A DNA stretch of 32,664 nt, from contig NZ_CALMZS010000093.1 in NCBI RefSeq assembly GCF_937870815.1, positions 1 to 32,664 of the forward strand. Direction: 5' to 3'. Origin of the DNA: an uncultured Brevundimonas sp. (GTDB lineage: Bacteria; Pseudomonadota; Alphaproteobacteria; Caulobacterales; Caulobacteraceae). Below, one piece after another: positions 14,858 to 24,403 of this stretch. How positions within the stretch are numbered: the stretch's first letter is position 1; the number at the start of each line of letters is the position of its first letter. A program made the position numbers and the translations under genes. The notes under the pieces were generated by a model, which saw only the letters and a program-made list of their open reading frames with translations, was not told where the DNA came from and ran no database searches.

Positions 14858-15172
14858 CTAACCCCGCGCGCGGTCGAAGACCGCGAACTCGTGGGCGATG
14901 CAGCGCTCGATCAGGGTGCGCCAGACCGGCTCGGCGATGGCCGGCGACAGGCCGGCGGGACCGGCGGCGGCCAGCACCTTGCGCATCACATCGTCGATGC
15001 GCGCCTCGTCGCGGACCACGGAGCGGTCCGGCTTGAGGCGGGCGGCGGCGTCCATGTAGCGCTGGCGTTCGGCCAGCAGGACGACGAGGGCGCGGTCGAG
15101 GGCGTCGACGCCGCGCCGGACCTCGGCCATCGAACCGCAGGCCTCCGGCGCCACCCGGGGGTCGACGGCCAT
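14858..15172 (-). CDS. Chorismate mutase, AroQ type
   Basis: 104 residues, the normal size of a free-standing AroQ-fold mutase. The N-terminal helix has MAEVRRGVDALDRALVVLLA (conserved R-x-x-x-D-x-x-D-x-x-L-x-x-L-L-x-x-R pattern), then ERQRYMDAAARLKPDRS (with the Arg/Lys that bind chorismate), VVRDEARIDDVMRKVLAAA and a C-terminal helix WRTLIERCIAHEF. It converts chorismate to prephenate for Phe/Tyr synthesis; some members instead remove pyruvate from isochorismate. The start at 15172 (MAVDPRVAPEAC) avoids an extension that would run into the upstream gene. It lies 22 bases after the reductase gene and is probably cotranscribed with it. Confidence 0.85.
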   Translation of the reverse strand: MAVDPRVAPEACGSMAEVRRGVDALDRALVVLLAERQRYMDAAARLKPDRSVVRDEARIDDVMRKVLAAAGPAGLSPAIAEPVWRTLIERCIAHEFAVFDRARG

Positions 15173-15194
15173 CGCGGTCGGGGCCTCCTTCCGA

Positions 15195-16010
15195 TCAGCC
15201 GACAAAGGCGCGCTCCAGCACATAGTCGCCGGGCTCGGCGTTCGAGCCCTCCCTGAGGCCGTAATTTTCGAGCAGTTCGGCCGCTTCCCTGATCATCGCC
15301 ATCGAGCCGCACAGCATGACCCGGTCGGTGTTGGGCGAGAAGCCGGCCGGCAGGCCGAGGTCGGCGAACAGGTCGCCGGAACGGATGCGGTCGGTGATCC
15401 GGCCGGGGGTCTGGAAGCGCTCGCGGGTGACGGTCGGATAGTAGGTCAGCCGGGCCCGGGCCTCGTCGCCGACCAGCGGGTCGTCGTGGATGCCGGCGGC
15501 GAGGAAGTCGCGGTAGGTCAGGTCGGCGACGTTGCGCACCGTGTGGCAGACCACGACCTGGCCGAAGCGGCTCCAGGTCTCGGGGTCGCGGGCCACCGAC
15601 AGCCACGGGGCCAGGCCGGTGCCGGTCCCGATCAGCCACAGGCGGTCGCCGCCGGTCAGGGCGTCGAGCACCAGGGTGCCGGTCGGCTTCCTGCCCATCA
15701 GCACCGTGTCGCCCGGCCGGATCTTCTGCAGGCGCGAGGTCAGGGGGCCGTCGGGGACCTTGATCGAGAGGAATTCCAGCGCCTCGTCCCAGCCGGGGCT
15801 GGCGATGGAATAGGCGCGCAGGATCGGTTTGGCGCCGTCCTCGCCGGGCAGGCCGAGCATGACGAATTCGCCGGAGCGGAAGCGGAAATCCTCGGGCCGG
15901 CGGATGCGGAAGCTGAACAGCCGGTCGGTCCAGTGATGCACCCACAGCACTTCCAGCTCGTGGAAGGCCGAGGCTTTCGCGGGCGGGGCGGGAACGGCGA
16001 CGTCGGTCAT
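15195..16010 (-). CDS. fpr: Ferredoxin/flavodoxin--NADP+ reductase
   Basis: 271 residues. FAD-binding features are FRSGEFVMLGLPG and RAYSIASPGWDEALEFLSIK (RxYS-x-x-S motif). The NADP domain has GRKPTGTLVLDALTGGDRLW, GTGTGLAPWLSVARD (GxGTGxAP), QVVVCHTVR, RDFLAAGIHD and LCGSMAMIREAAELL (CGSxxM), ending ...VLERAFVG with the aromatic near the C-terminus as in bacterial FPRs. It transfers electrons between NADPH and ferredoxin or flavodoxin, serving Fe-S assembly and oxidative-stress defence. It is divergent from the peptidase gene at 16115. Confidence 0.92.
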   Translation of the reverse strand: MTDVAVPAPPAKASAFHELEVLWVHHWTDRLFSFRIRRPEDFRFRSGEFVMLGLPGEDGAKPILRAYSIASPGWDEALEFLSIKVPDGPLTSRLQKIRPGDTVLMGRKPTGTLVLDALTGGDRLWLIGTGTGLAPWLSVARDPETWSRFGQVVVCHTVRNVADLTYRDFLAAGIHDDPLVGDEARARLTYYPTVTRERFQTPGRITDRIRSGDLFADLGLPAGFSPNTDRVMLCGSMAMIREAAELLENYGLREGSNAEPGDYVLERAFVG

Positions 16011-16114
16011 CGGGCGCTTCTTAGGGGGCGCGGGGCGGAGGGGGAAGGGATGGGGTGTCGCGCGGACGGAACAAGGGGATGACGACGCCGGAATTCGCCT
16101 CTAGCGTCGTCGTC

Positions 16115-18454
16115 ATGCGCCACCTCCTCCTCGCCTCCACCCTGTTGCTCGCGGCCCAGTCGTCCCTCACCGCCGCCCAGGCCCGGAGCGGGCCGCAAAG
16201 GCCGGACCCGGCGGTGCTGACGCCCGAGCGGGTGTTCGCCGATCCTTCCCTGGCCGGGCCGGTGGCGCGCGGCGTCAGCCTGTCGCCCGACGGCGAGCTG
16301 GTCGCCTTCCTGCGCTCGCGCGAGGACGACGTCGACGTGCTGGACCTGTGGGCCGCCCCGACCGGCGAGGGCGAGCCGTTCAAGCTGATCGACGCCCGGG
16401 CCCTGGTCCCCGACGCCGGCGAACTGTCGGAGGCCGAGAAGGCGCGGCGCGAGCGGATGCGCATCAGCCAGCGCGGGGTGGTCGAATATTCCTGGGACGA
16501 ACAGGGGCGCTACATCCTCGCGCCGCTGGAGGGCGATGTCTTCCTGGCCAATCGCGCCGACGGAACGGTGCGCCGGCTGACCGAGACCGAGGCCGACGAG
16601 ATCGACGCCAAGGTCTCGCCCCGGGGCAATTTCGTCTCCTTCGTGCGCGACCAGGACCTGGTGGTTCTGGACCTGGCCGGCGGGGTCGAGACCCCCATCA
16701 CCGACGACGGCGACGGCCTGATCACCTGGGCCACCGCCGAGTTCATCGCCCAGGAGGAGATGGACCGCGACACCGGCTACTGGTGGAGCCCGGACGAACG
16801 CCGTATCGCCCTGCAGCGCACCGACGAATCGACGGTCGACGTGATCCCGCGGCTCGACATCACCGGCGGCGGGGCCAGCGTGGTCGAGCAGCGCTATCCG
16901 CGCGCCGGCCGGCCCAATGCGCTGGTCGAGCTGTATGTCCACGACCGCGAGACGGGACGGCGGGCCAGGGTCGATCTGGGCGAGAACGCGGACATCTATC
17001 TGGCCCGGGTCGACTGGTCGGCCGACGGCGAGACGCTGTACGTCCAGCGCCAGTCGCGCGACCAGAAGACCGTCGACCTGCTGAGCGTCGACCCGGACAC
17101 CGGCGCGTCCCGGGTGATCGTCACCCAGACCAGCGAGGCCTGGACGCCGCTGAACCACGCCTTCAAGGCCCTGGACGACGGGCGGTTCATCTGGGCCTCG
17201 GAGGAGACCGGCTGGAACCACCTGTATCTGTACGAACGCGACGGGCGGATGGTCCGGCCGATCACCTGGGGGCCGTGGGCCGTGAAGAGCCTCAACGGCG
17301 TCAACCAGCAGACCGGCGAGGTCTTCTTCACCGCCTCGTTCGGCTATGCCGAGCGGCCCGGGGGCGTCACCGGCGGACACAGCGTCTGCCCGATGCCGGG
17401 CGGCCAGGAGGCCATGTGCGACGTGCAGGGCGAGCGGCCGACGACCCAGCGGCTGTGGCGCGCCTCGCTGGACGGGCAGAACGGCCGGTTCGTTCCGGTG
17501 ACCCCGGACGGCGGCTGGTGGTCGGCGTCGATGGACCGGACCGGCACGGCCTTCGTCGGCGACTATTCGGACCTGAACACGCCCCTGCAATCGGGCCTGT
17601 ATCGCGCCGACGGGACCTTCATCCGCTGGATCGAGGAGAACCGGCTGGACCAGGACCACCCCTACTGGCCCTATGCGGCGCGGCGCGGCGAGGTGACCTA
17701 CGGCACGCTCGACAGCCACGGCGAGACCCTGGTCTGGCAGATGACCACGCCGCCGGGGTTCGACCCGTCGAAACAGTATCCGGTGGTGATGCAGGTCTAT
17801 GGCGGGCCGTCGGGGGGCGGGGTCAGGCGGGCCTGGCAGCCGGCCACCAATCAACTGCTGACCGAGGCGGGCTACATCGTCTTCCGGCTGGACAACCGCG
17901 GCGAGGGCGACCGCTCGGCGGCGTTCAAACAGGCCCTGCATCTGAAGATGGGCCAGCCGGAGATCGAGGACCAGGTGCTGGGGGCGGCGCACCTGCGCTC
18001 CCTGCCGTTCGTCGACGACGACCGCATCGCCATGATGGGCTGGTCCTATGGCGGCTTCATGAGCCTGATGGCCCTGACCGAGCCCGGGATGGGGCTGACC
18101 TCGGCCATCGCCGGCGCGCCGCCGACGGAGTGGAGCCTGTACGACACCCACTACACCGAGCGGTTCATGTCGACGCCGGAGGCGAATCCGGAGGGCTACG
18201 CCGCCTCGGACGTCATCCCGCGCCTGCCGGAGATGACCGGGCGGCTGCTGCTGCTGCACGGCATGGCCGACGACAATGTGATCTTCGAGAATTCGACGCG
18301 GGTCATCAACGCGCTGCAGGAGAACAGCCAGCCGTTCGAGATGATGCTGTATCCGGGCCAGCGCCACGGGGTGCGCGGCAACCCGCGCCAGCTGCAGCAG
18401 TGGCGGACCTATCTGGACTTCCTTGACAGGACCATCGGGTCGCGGGCTCAGTAA
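16115..18454 (+). CDS. S9 family dipeptidyl-peptidase IV-like protease, exported
   Basis: 779 residues. The signal peptide is MRHLLLASTLLLAAQSSLTA. The N-terminal half is a DPP4-type beta-propeller with the Glu-Glu motif that grips the substrate amino terminus (AQEEMDRDTGYWWSPDERRI). The C-terminal alpha/beta hydrolase has MMGWSYGGFMSL (nucleophile Ser about residue 644), GMADDNVIFENS (Asp) and GQRHGVRG (His). All triad residues are present. It cleaves X-Pro or X-Ala dipeptides from peptide N-termini in the periplasm. Start 16115 gives the signal peptide directly; a GTG at 16055 is in frame but adds a poor leader. Ends at 18454, just before a palindrome that may end transcription. Confidence 0.92.
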   Translation: MRHLLLASTLLLAAQSSLTAAQARSGPQRPDPAVLTPERVFADPSLAGPVARGVSLSPDGELVAFLRSREDDVDVLDLWAAPTGEGEPFKLIDARALVPDAGELSEAEKARRERMRISQRGVVEYSWDEQGRYILAPLEGDVFLANRADGTVRRLTETEADEIDAKVSPRGNFVSFVRDQDLVVLDLAGGVETPITDDGDGLITWATAEFIAQEEMDRDTGYWWSPDERRIALQRTDESTVDVIPRLDITGGGASVVEQRYPRAGRPNALVELYVHDRETGRRARVDLGENADIYLARVDWSADGETLYVQRQSRDQKTVDLLSVDPDTGASRVIVTQTSEAWTPLNHAFKALDDGRFIWASEETGWNHLYLYERDGRMVRPITWGPWAVKSLNGVNQQTGEVFFTASFGYAERPGGVTGGHSVCPMPGGQEAMCDVQGERPTTQRLWRASLDGQNGRFVPVTPDGGWWSASMDRTGTAFVGDYSDLNTPLQSGLYRADGTFIRWIEENRLDQDHPYWPYAARRGEVTYGTLDSHGETLVWQMTTPPGFDPSKQYPVVMQVYGGPSGGGVRRAWQPATNQLLTEAGYIVFRLDNRGEGDRSAAFKQALHLKMGQPEIEDQVLGAAHLRSLPFVDDDRIAMMGWSYGGFMSLMALTEPGMGLTSAIAGAPPTEWSLYDTHYTERFMSTPEANPEGYAASDVIPRLPEMTGRLLLLHGMADDNVIFENSTRVINALQENSQPFEMMLYPGQRHGVRGNPRQLQQWRTYLDFLDRTIGSRAQ

Positions 18455-18457
18455 AAT

Positions 18458-18625
18458 CTCCCCTTCCCCTCGAGGGGGAAGGGGGCGGGGGTTGGAGTGG
18501 TGGCAGTGACGATCAGGACCTGGCGCGAGAGGCTCTTCGGCAAGGCTGACGGAGCCTGTCGGCGCTCCACCGAAAACAGTCTGCCTCCACCCCACCCAAC
18601 CCTCCCCCTCGAGGGGAGGGCTTTT
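18458..18625. repeat. Two C/G-rich palindromes bracketing about 110 bp (REP/MITE-like)
   Basis: TCCCCTTCCCCTCGAGGGGG (18459-18478, continuing AAGGGG) and CCCTCCCCCTCGAGGGGAGG (18600-18619) share the CCCCTCGAGGGG core and flank an intervening piece with no gene. The unit occupies nearly the whole gap between the peptidase and the amidase. It resembles dispersed palindromic repeats of Caulobacterales; the second copy ends in CTTTT, which could aid termination. Confidence 0.55.
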
Positions 18626-18631
18626 GTCGGG

Positions 18632-20245
18632 ATGGCTCTGGCGACAGTGGTCGCCGCCACGCTCGCGGCCCTGACCTTCGCTGGCGCCGCGGCGGCCCAG
18701 ACCCGGCCTCCGCATCCACACCCCGGCGGACCCGAGCCATGGATCGTCAGCACCTCGGTCGTCGAGTGGGCGGCGGACGACGCTCACGACCTCACCCCAG
18801 AAGGTGGGATATCGGTGTTCGAGGGGCAGATCGCCCGGTTCGACCGGGGACGCCATGGCTCGCCACCCTTGAACAGCGTGCTTGCCGTCGCTCCCGATCT
18901 CTGGGAGCAGGCGCGCGCCGCCGCTGACCTACCGCTCCACGGCGTGCCCATCCTGCTGAAGGACAACATCGAGACCGCCGACATGCCGACCACGGCCGGT
19001 TCGCTGGCGCTGGCGAACAATATGCCCGGCCGCGACGCGCCGCTTGTCGCCCGCCTGCGTGACGCCGGGGCGGTGATCCTCGGCAAGGCCAACCTGTCCG
19101 AATGGGCCAACATCCGCTCGTCTCAGTCGATCAGCGGCTGGAGCGCGGTCGGGGGGCAGACCCGCAATCCGTATGATCCGGAGCGGACGCCGTGCGGCTC
19201 ATCGGCGGGCAGCGCCGTGGCGGTGGCCATCGGCCTGGCCCCGGCGGCGATCGGGACGGAGACCGACGGCTCGATCACCTGCCCGGCCTCGGTCAACGGC
19301 GTGGTCGGGTTCAAGCCGACGGTGGGGCTGGTGTCGCGGACCCACATCGTGCCGATCAGTCATTCGCAAGACACGGCCGGGCCGATCACGACCACGGTCG
19401 AGGACGCGGCCATCGTGCTGACGGCGATCGCGGGCTCCGACCCGCTCGATCCGGCCACGGCCGAGGCGGACGCGCGCAAGGTCGACTATCGCGCGGCGCT
19501 GGACGCCGACAGCCTGAACGGCGCGCGGATCGGGGTGCTGCGCTTCCTCGTCCCGAACTATTCGGCCGAGACCCAGGCGGTGTTCGAGGCCAGCCTGCAG
19601 GTGATGCGCGACGCCGGCGCCGAACTGGTCGAGATCACCGAGGCGCCGGCGGAGTTCCGCGAGACCAGCGGCTGGGAGCTGACCGTGCTGCTGACCGAAT
19701 TGAAGCACGACCTGAACCTGTATCTGGCCTCGACCGATCCGGCGCAGGTGAGGACCCGGACCCTGGCCGACGTCATCGCCTTCAACGCCGCCGAGCCGCG
19801 CGAGACGGTGCTGTTCGGCCAGGATCTGTTCGAGCGGGCCGAGGCGACGGGCGGCCTGACCGATCCGGCCTATGTCGAGGCGCGCGAGCGGTCGTTCCGC
19901 GCGGCCGGGCCGGAAGGCATCGACCGGATGATGGCCCGGCACAACGTGATCGCCCTGACCGCGCCGACCACCTCGCGGGCGTGGACCAACGATCCGGACG
20001 ACGACGATCGCTCTCAGGGCTCGGCCAGCCGGCTGGCGGCCATCGCCGGCTATCCGCACCTGACCGTGCCGATGGGCTTCGACCGCGGCATGCCGGTGGG
20101 CCTCAGCCTCATCGGCGGCAAGTGGGACGACGCCAGGGTGCTGTCGCTGGGCCATGCCTTCGAGCAACGGACGCGGGCGCGGCGCGCGCCGGGGCTCGAG
20201 CGGACCGTCGCGGGCGATGCGGCGCCGGCGCCGGCGAGGCGCTGA
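18632..20245 (+). CDS. Amidase (amidase-signature family), exported
   Basis: 537 residues. The signal peptide is [20 protein letters not shown] with cleavage after AAAQ. Amidase signature: catalytic Lys in [20 protein letters not shown], the Gly/Ser loop [20 protein letters not shown], and the Ser nucleophile region [20 protein letters not shown] with GFKPT. The Ser-cisSer-Lys triad is intact. The family hydrolyses amides, including peptide amides and acyl amides. The frame is open upstream to 18497 through the palindromic repeat, but the signal peptide at 18632 marks the true start. Confidence 0.88.
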   Translation: MALATVVAATLAALTFAGAAAAQTRPPHPHPGGPEPWIVSTSVVEWAADDAHDLTPEGGISVFEGQIARFDRGRHGSPPLNSVLAVAPDLWEQARAAADLPLHGVPILLKDNIETADMPTTAGSLALANNMPGRDAPLVARLRDAGAVILGKANLSEWANIRSSQSISGWSAVGGQTRNPYDPERTPCGSSAGSAVAVAIGLAPAAIGTETDGSITCPASVNGVVGFKPTVGLVSRTHIVPISHSQDTAGPITTTVEDAAIVLTAIAGSDPLDPATAEADARKVDYRAALDADSLNGARIGVLRFLVPNYSAETQAVFEASLQVMRDAGAELVEITEAPAEFRETSGWELTVLLTELKHDLNLYLASTDPAQVRTRTLADVIAFNAAEPRETVLFGQDLFERAEATGGLTDPAYVEARERSFRAAGPEGIDRMMARHNVIALTAPTTSRAWTNDPDDDDRSQGSASRLAAIAGYPHLTVPMGFDRGMPVGLSLIGGKWDDARVLSLGHAFEQRTRARRAPGLERTVAGDAAPAPARR

Positions 20246-20331
20246 AAGTGGGGCGAGGTCTCGCCGGCGGCGAACGGCCGGTCGGGGCCGCGGCGGCTGC
20301 AACCTCCGCCGCGAGAGGGGATTGGTCGCTG

Positions 20332-20811
20332 ATGGAAAAAATCTTTCTCCACTTCGCCAACCAGACCGCCCGGCTCTCGGGCAAGCCCTGGACCTTCCTC
20401 GTCTGCCTGGGGGTGGTGGTCGTCTGGGCCGTGACCGGGCCGCTGTTCGGGTTCAGCAACCGCTGGCAGCTGGTCATCAACACCGGCACCACCATCGTCA
20501 CCTTCCTGATGGTGTTCCTGATCCAGAACACCCAGAACCGGGACGGCGCGGCCATTCAGGCCAAGCTGGACGAACTGCTCCACGCCGTCAGCACGGCCGA
20601 CGAACGGTTCGTCGGCATCGAACGGCTCAGCGAGAAGGAGCTGGACCTGATCCTCGCCCAGGTCGAGGCGCGGGCGATGCGGCTCCGCGGGGCCGGGCTG
20701 CCGGTGGTGGCCACCCGGCGCGAGGACGCGGTCCGCGAGCAGAAGGCCGGGCGCAAAGGCGCCGCGCCGAAGGCCGCCGGGGCGGGGCGCAAGACCCGGA
20801 GCGCCGCTTGA
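20332..20811 (+). CDS. Low-affinity iron permease family membrane protein
   Basis: 159 residues with two membrane segments (FLVCLGVVVVWAVTGPLFGF and LVINTGTTIVTFLMVFLIQN) and the diagnostic TTIVTFLMVFLIQNTQNRDG, AAIQAKLDELLHAV and ERLSEKELDLIL of PF04120. Fungal Fet4 gave the family its name; in bacteria the transport role is unproven. A Lys/Arg/Ala-rich tail of about 40 residues follows. The gene lies about 85 bases after the amidase in the same direction. Confidence 0.88.
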   Translation: MEKIFLHFANQTARLSGKPWTFLVCLGVVVVWAVTGPLFGFSNRWQLVINTGTTIVTFLMVFLIQNTQNRDGAAIQAKLDELLHAVSTADERFVGIERLSEKELDLILAQVEARAMRLRGAGLPVVATRREDAVREQKAGRKGAAPKAAGAGRKTRSAA

Positions 20812-20901
20812 GCAGTCTGACGGCCAACCTCGTCGGCTCGGGCGCCGCCCTGCGCCCTGGTGATGGCGGCAGGGAAATGGCGGTTCCGGGAGGGCTGAGG
20901 C

Positions 20902-22713
20902 TCACAGCCGGTCGCGGACGGCCGCGATGATCCGCTCGCAGGCCTGTTCCGGCGTCAGGGCGGCGGCGTCGATGCGGATGTCCGGATTCTCCGGCCGCTC
21001 ATAGGGGCTGTCGATGCCGGTGAAATTGGCCAGTTCCCCGGCCCGGGCCTTGCGGTACAGGCCCTTGACGTCGCGGGCCTCGACCACCTCCAGCGGGGCG
21101 TCGACGAAGATCTCGACGAACTCGCCCGGCTCCATCCGTTCGCGGGCCATGCGGCGCTCCGCCGCGAAGGGCGAGATGGCCGAGACCAGCACGACCAGGC
21201 CGGCGTCGGCCATCAGCCGGGCGACCTCGGTGAGGCGGCGGATGTTCTCGACCCGGTCGGCGTCGGTGAAGCCGAGGTCCTGGTTGAGGCCGTGGCGGAC
21301 GTTGTCGCCGTCCAGCAGGAAGGTGTGACGGCCCTCGGCGAACAGCCGCTTGTCGACCAGGTTGGCGAGGGTCGACTTGCCGGCCCCGGACAGGCCGGTG
21401 AACCACAGCACCAGCGGCTTCTGGCGCTTCAGGGCGGCGCGCTCGGCCCGCCCGACCTCGAGCGCCTGCCACTGGACGTTGGCCGAGCGGCGCAGGGCGA
21501 AGCGGATCAGCCCGGCCCCGACCGTCTCATTGGTCTGGCGGTCGATCAGGATCAGGCCGCCGAGGTCGCGGTTGACGGCGTAGGGCTCGAACGCCAGCGG
21601 CGCGTCGAGATGCAGGTGGCAGACGCCGATGTCGTTGAGCTCGAGCGTGCGCGCGGGGAGGGGCTCGAGGGTGTCGACGTTGACCTTGTGGCGGATGTCG
21701 GTGACCTGGCCGGTCACGGTGGCGGCGCCCAGTTTGATGACATAGGCGCGGCCGGGCAGCAGGGGCGCATCGGCCATCCACACGATCCGGGCCTCGAACT
21801 GGTCGGCGACCCCGGGCGGGGCGTCGGCGGTGGCGAGGACATCGCCGCGCGAGACGTCGACATGCCCGGCCAGGGTCAGGGTCACCGACCGGCCCGGCCC
21901 GGCTTCCGCCAGGTCGCCGCCCATGGCGACGATGCGGTCGACGGTGGCGGCGCGGCCCGAGGGCAGCACCGTGACGGCGTCGCCGGGGCGCACGGTCCCG
22001 CCCGCGATGCGTCCGGCGTAGCCGCGGAAGTCGGCGTCCGGCCGGTTGACCCATTGCACCGGCATGCGGAAGGGGCCCGGCGCGGCCTCGGCCAGGTCGG
22101 TGCTCTCCAGCCAGTCGAGCAGGGTCGGGCCGTCGTGCCAGGACAGGTTCGGCGAGCGGCTGACGACATTGTCGCCGCCCAGCCCCGACACCGGGATGGC
22201 GACGACCCCGGTCAGGCCCAGTCCGGCGGCGAGGGCGCGGTAGTCGGCGGCGATCGCGTCGAATGTCCCACGCGACCAGCCGACCAGATCCATCTTGTTG
22301 ACCGCGAGCAGCACCCGCCGCACGCCCATTAGCCCCACCAGATACGAGTGCCGTCGGGTCTGCGGCAGCAGGCCCTTGCGCGCGTCGACCAGCACCACGG
22401 CGACGTCGGCGGTCGAGGCGGCGGTGACCATGTTGCGGGTGTACTGCGGATGGCCCGGCGTGTCGGCGAGGATGAAACGGCGGCCGGCGGTCTCGAAATG
22501 GCGGTAGGCGACGTCGATGGTGATGCCCTGTTCGCGCTCGGCCGAGAGGCCGTCGAACAGGCGCGAGACGTCGGGCTCGCCCGAGGGCGTGCGGATCGCG
22601 GCCAGCTGGTCGTCGGGCACGGCGCCGGCGTCGTGCAGCAGGCGGCCGATCAGGGTCGACTTGCCGTCGTCGACCGAGCCGCAGGTGATCAGGCGGACGA
22701 GGTCGCGGCCCAT
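20902..22713 (-). CDS. cysNC: Bifunctional sulfate adenylyltransferase subunit 1 / APS kinase
   Basis: 603 residues. The N-terminal CysN GTPase has [20 protein letters not shown] (P-loop), [31 protein letters not shown], and NKMD (base recognition), followed by translation-factor-like beta barrels. The C-terminal CysC kinase (from about residue 420) has [40 protein letters not shown], and [20 protein letters not shown]. CysN drives sulfate adenylation by GTP hydrolysis with CysD, and CysC phosphorylates APS to PAPS. Its ATG overlaps the last base of the cysD stop (TGATG), a tight coupling. The fusion is usual in alphaproteobacteria. Confidence 0.96.
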   Translation of the reverse strand: MGRDLVRLITCGSVDDGKSTLIGRLLHDAGAVPDDQLAAIRTPSGEPDVSRLFDGLSAEREQGITIDVAYRHFETAGRRFILADTPGHPQYTRNMVTAASTADVAVVLVDARKGLLPQTRRHSYLVGLMGVRRVLLAVNKMDLVGWSRGTFDAIAADYRALAAGLGLTGVVAIPVSGLGGDNVVSRSPNLSWHDGPTLLDWLESTDLAEAAPGPFRMPVQWVNRPDADFRGYAGRIAGGTVRPGDAVTVLPSGRAATVDRIVAMGGDLAEAGPGRSVTLTLAGHVDVSRGDVLATADAPPGVADQFEARIVWMADAPLLPGRAYVIKLGAATVTGQVTDIRHKVNVDTLEPLPARTLELNDIGVCHLHLDAPLAFEPYAVNRDLGGLILIDRQTNETVGAGLIRFALRRSANVQWQALEVGRAERAALKRQKPLVLWFTGLSGAGKSTLANLVDKRLFAEGRHTFLLDGDNVRHGLNQDLGFTDADRVENIRRLTEVARLMADAGLVVLVSAISPFAAERRMARERMEPGEFVEIFVDAPLEVVEARDVKGLYRKARAGELANFTGIDSPYERPENPDIRIDAAALTPEQACERIIAAVRDRL

Positions 22714-23627
22714 CAGAAATAGCCCTCGCGCTTCTTGATCTCCATCGAGGCGGCCGGATCCCGGTCGATGGCCCGGCCCTGACGTTCCGAGGCGCCCGAG
22801 GCGGCCATTTCGGTGATGATGGCGGCGAGGTCGGCCGCGTCGCTGTCGATGGCGCCGGTCAGGGGCCAGCAGCCGAGGGTGCGGAAGCGCACGCGCCGGG
22901 TCTGCACCGTCTCGCCGGATCGCAGCGCCATCCGCGCGTCGTCGACCATGATCAGGGCCCCGTCGCGCTCGACCACCGGGCGGTCGGCGGCGAAATACAG
23001 GGAGACGACCTCGATCCCCTCGCGGGCGACGTAGCGCCACACGTCCATCTCGGTCCAGTTGGACAGGGGGAAGACGCGGACCGACTCGCCCTTGTGCACG
23101 CGGGCGTTATAGAGCCGCCACAGCTCGGGCCGCTGGGCCCTGGGGTTCCACTGGTGGGTGCGGCTGCGGAACGAGAAGATGCGCTCCTTGGCGCGGCTCT
23201 TCTCCTCGTCGCGGCGGGCCCCGCCGAAGGCGGCGTCGAAGCCGTGATGGTCCAGCGCCTGCTTCAGGCCCTGGGTCTTCCACAGATCGGTGTGCGCCGT
23301 CGCGCCGTGGTCGAACGGGTTGATCCCCCGCGCCTCGGCCTCGGGGTTCCGGTACACCAGCAGCTCCATGCTGGCCTCGGCCGCGGCGCGGTCGCGGAAG
23401 TCGTACATCTCGCGGAATTTCCACGCCGTATCGACGTGCAGCAGGGGGAAGGGCGGGGCGGCGGGAAAGAAGGCCTTGCGGGCCAGATGCAGCATCACCG
23501 CCGAGTCCTTGCCGGCCGAGAACAGCATGACCGGCCGCGCGCACTGGGCCGCCGTCTCGCGGATGATCTGGATGGACTCCGCCTCCAGCTCGTCGAGATA
23601 GCGGTCGTCCGGCGAGGGCAGGGGCAA
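22713..23627 (-). CDS. cysD: Sulfate adenylyltransferase subunit 2
   Basis: 304 residues. The PP-loop is [20 protein letters not shown] (SGGKDS type). Other landmarks are [72 protein letters not shown] and the C-terminal KKREGYF. It makes APS from ATP and sulfate with CysN. No ATG or GTG lies upstream in frame. Translation must start at TTG 23627 ([18 protein letters not shown]) with only a weak ribosome site, or else at an unseen start; the next Met is far inside the domain. Coupled to cysNC by a one-base overlap. Confidence 0.95.
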   Translation of the reverse strand: MPLPSPDDRYLDELEAESIQIIRETAAQCARPVMLFSAGKDSAVMLHLARKAFFPAAPPFPLLHVDTAWKFREMYDFRDRAAAEASMELLVYRNPEAEARGINPFDHGATAHTDLWKTQGLKQALDHHGFDAAFGGARRDEEKSRAKERIFSFRSRTHQWNPRAQRPELWRLYNARVHKGESVRVFPLSNWTEMDVWRYVAREGIEVVSLYFAADRPVVERDGALIMVDDARMALRSGETVQTRRVRFRTLGCWPLTGAIDSDAADLAAIITEMAASGASERQGRAIDRDPAASMEIKKREGYF

Positions 23628-23685
23628 GGGCGGCGGTCCGGCTGAAGGCCCGCGACCCTGACCGAGGCCGGCGGCGGGATCAAGC

Positions 23686-23979
23686 TCAGGCGGCCGGGAC
23701 GACGGCGGTGGTCTCGATCTCGACGCGGGCGGCGTCCTCGATCAGCCCCTTGACCCCGACGACGGCCATGGCGGGATAGTGGGGCCCGATCCGTTCGCTC
23801 CACACGGCGCCGATGTCGCGCAGGGCGGCGAGGGTGTTGTCGAGGGTCTGGCGGACCTGGGCGGCGAAGCCGTCGGGGAAGGCCCCCGCCCGGTCCCAGC
23901 CGACCTGGCCGGCGACGAAGACCCTGCGGCCGCTCCAGCCGGGACCGTCCCGCGCGGGCGTGGGCGGCGCCGGGATCAG
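23686..23979 (-). pseudogene. RidA-like protein with internal deletion and no standard start
   Basis: The frame reads RRVFVAGQVGWDRAG, FPDGFAAQVRQTLDNTLAAL, then RDIGAVWSERIGPHYPAMAV and [16 protein letters not shown]. Both ends fit the YjgF/RidA family. Between TLAAL and RDIGAVW about 27 residues that family members carry (the segment with ...VRMTWYVTD-type sequence) are missing without loss of frame, near base 23820. No ATG/GTG/TTG is available. A CTG at 23979 overlaps the upstream stop as CTGA, in the place where an ATGA overlap would be expected. RidA proteins hydrolyse reactive enamines/imines; this one is probably dead. Confidence 0.6.
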
Positions 23980-24392
23980 GCGGCGGCGGAGGGGCCGGGC
24001 CCGTCGGCCGGGCGCCGGCGCCCGGCCTGGCGGCGATCGTCGCCGGCGCGGCGGCCGCCGTTCATCATCATCAGTTCGAGGCGGATCTCGATCAGCCGCC
24101 GCTCGATCGAGCCCAGGGCGATGAGCAGGATGAAGCTGCCCAGCAGAACGCCCTCCAGGCTGAGGGCGATCGGCGGGATATGGAGGTCGAGCATCTCTCC
24201 CGCCAGGATCGTGAGCGTCATCACCGCGGTCATGACGGCCACGCCGAAGGCTCCGAAGATCTTGATCAGCGAATGCGCCGGCGCGTCGCGGTTGACCCGG
24301 CTTCCGGGCTTCCGGCGGTCGCGGCGGCGTCGGTCCAGGGGCGCCCGGCGGTCTTCGAGGCGTTGATTCACGACTTCGGCTTCCATGGCCAT
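23976..24392 (-). CDS. Small membrane protein, unknown function
   Basis: 138 residues. The N-terminus is strongly charged (RLEDRRAPLDRRRRDRRKPG). Two hydrophobic segments follow, IKIFGAFGVAVMTAVMTLTI and LEGVLLGSFILLIALGSIER, and then an Arg/Gly/Pro tail. The ATG at 24392 follows GGGAGGA. Both termini are predicted in the cytoplasm. It is cotranscribed with the TadG-like gene (11 bases downstream of it). Family not recognised. Confidence 0.7.
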   Translation of the reverse strand: MAMEAEVVNQRLEDRRAPLDRRRRDRRKPGSRVNRDAPAHSLIKIFGAFGVAVMTAVMTLTILAGEMLDLHIPPIALSLEGVLLGSFILLIALGSIERRLIEIRLELMMMNGGRRAGDDRRQAGRRRPADGPGPSAAA

Positions 24393-24403
24393 GGGCGTCC
24401 TCC

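Noticed and set aside
18497..18631. Longer N-terminus for the amidase
   Set aside because: It would translate a palindromic repeat and bury the signal peptide that starts at 18632.
16007..18856. 949-residue open frame on the minus strand
   Set aside because: It is antisense to the S9 peptidase, which has complete catalytic motifs and a signal peptide. The antisense product is low-complexity Arg/Gly/Pro/Val-rich, as expected from GC-rich reverse frames.
19192..20811. 539-residue plus-strand frame covering amidase and iron-permease genes
   Set aside because: It is the out-of-frame shadow of the amidase that happens to run into the frame of the next gene; only its last 159 residues are a real protein.
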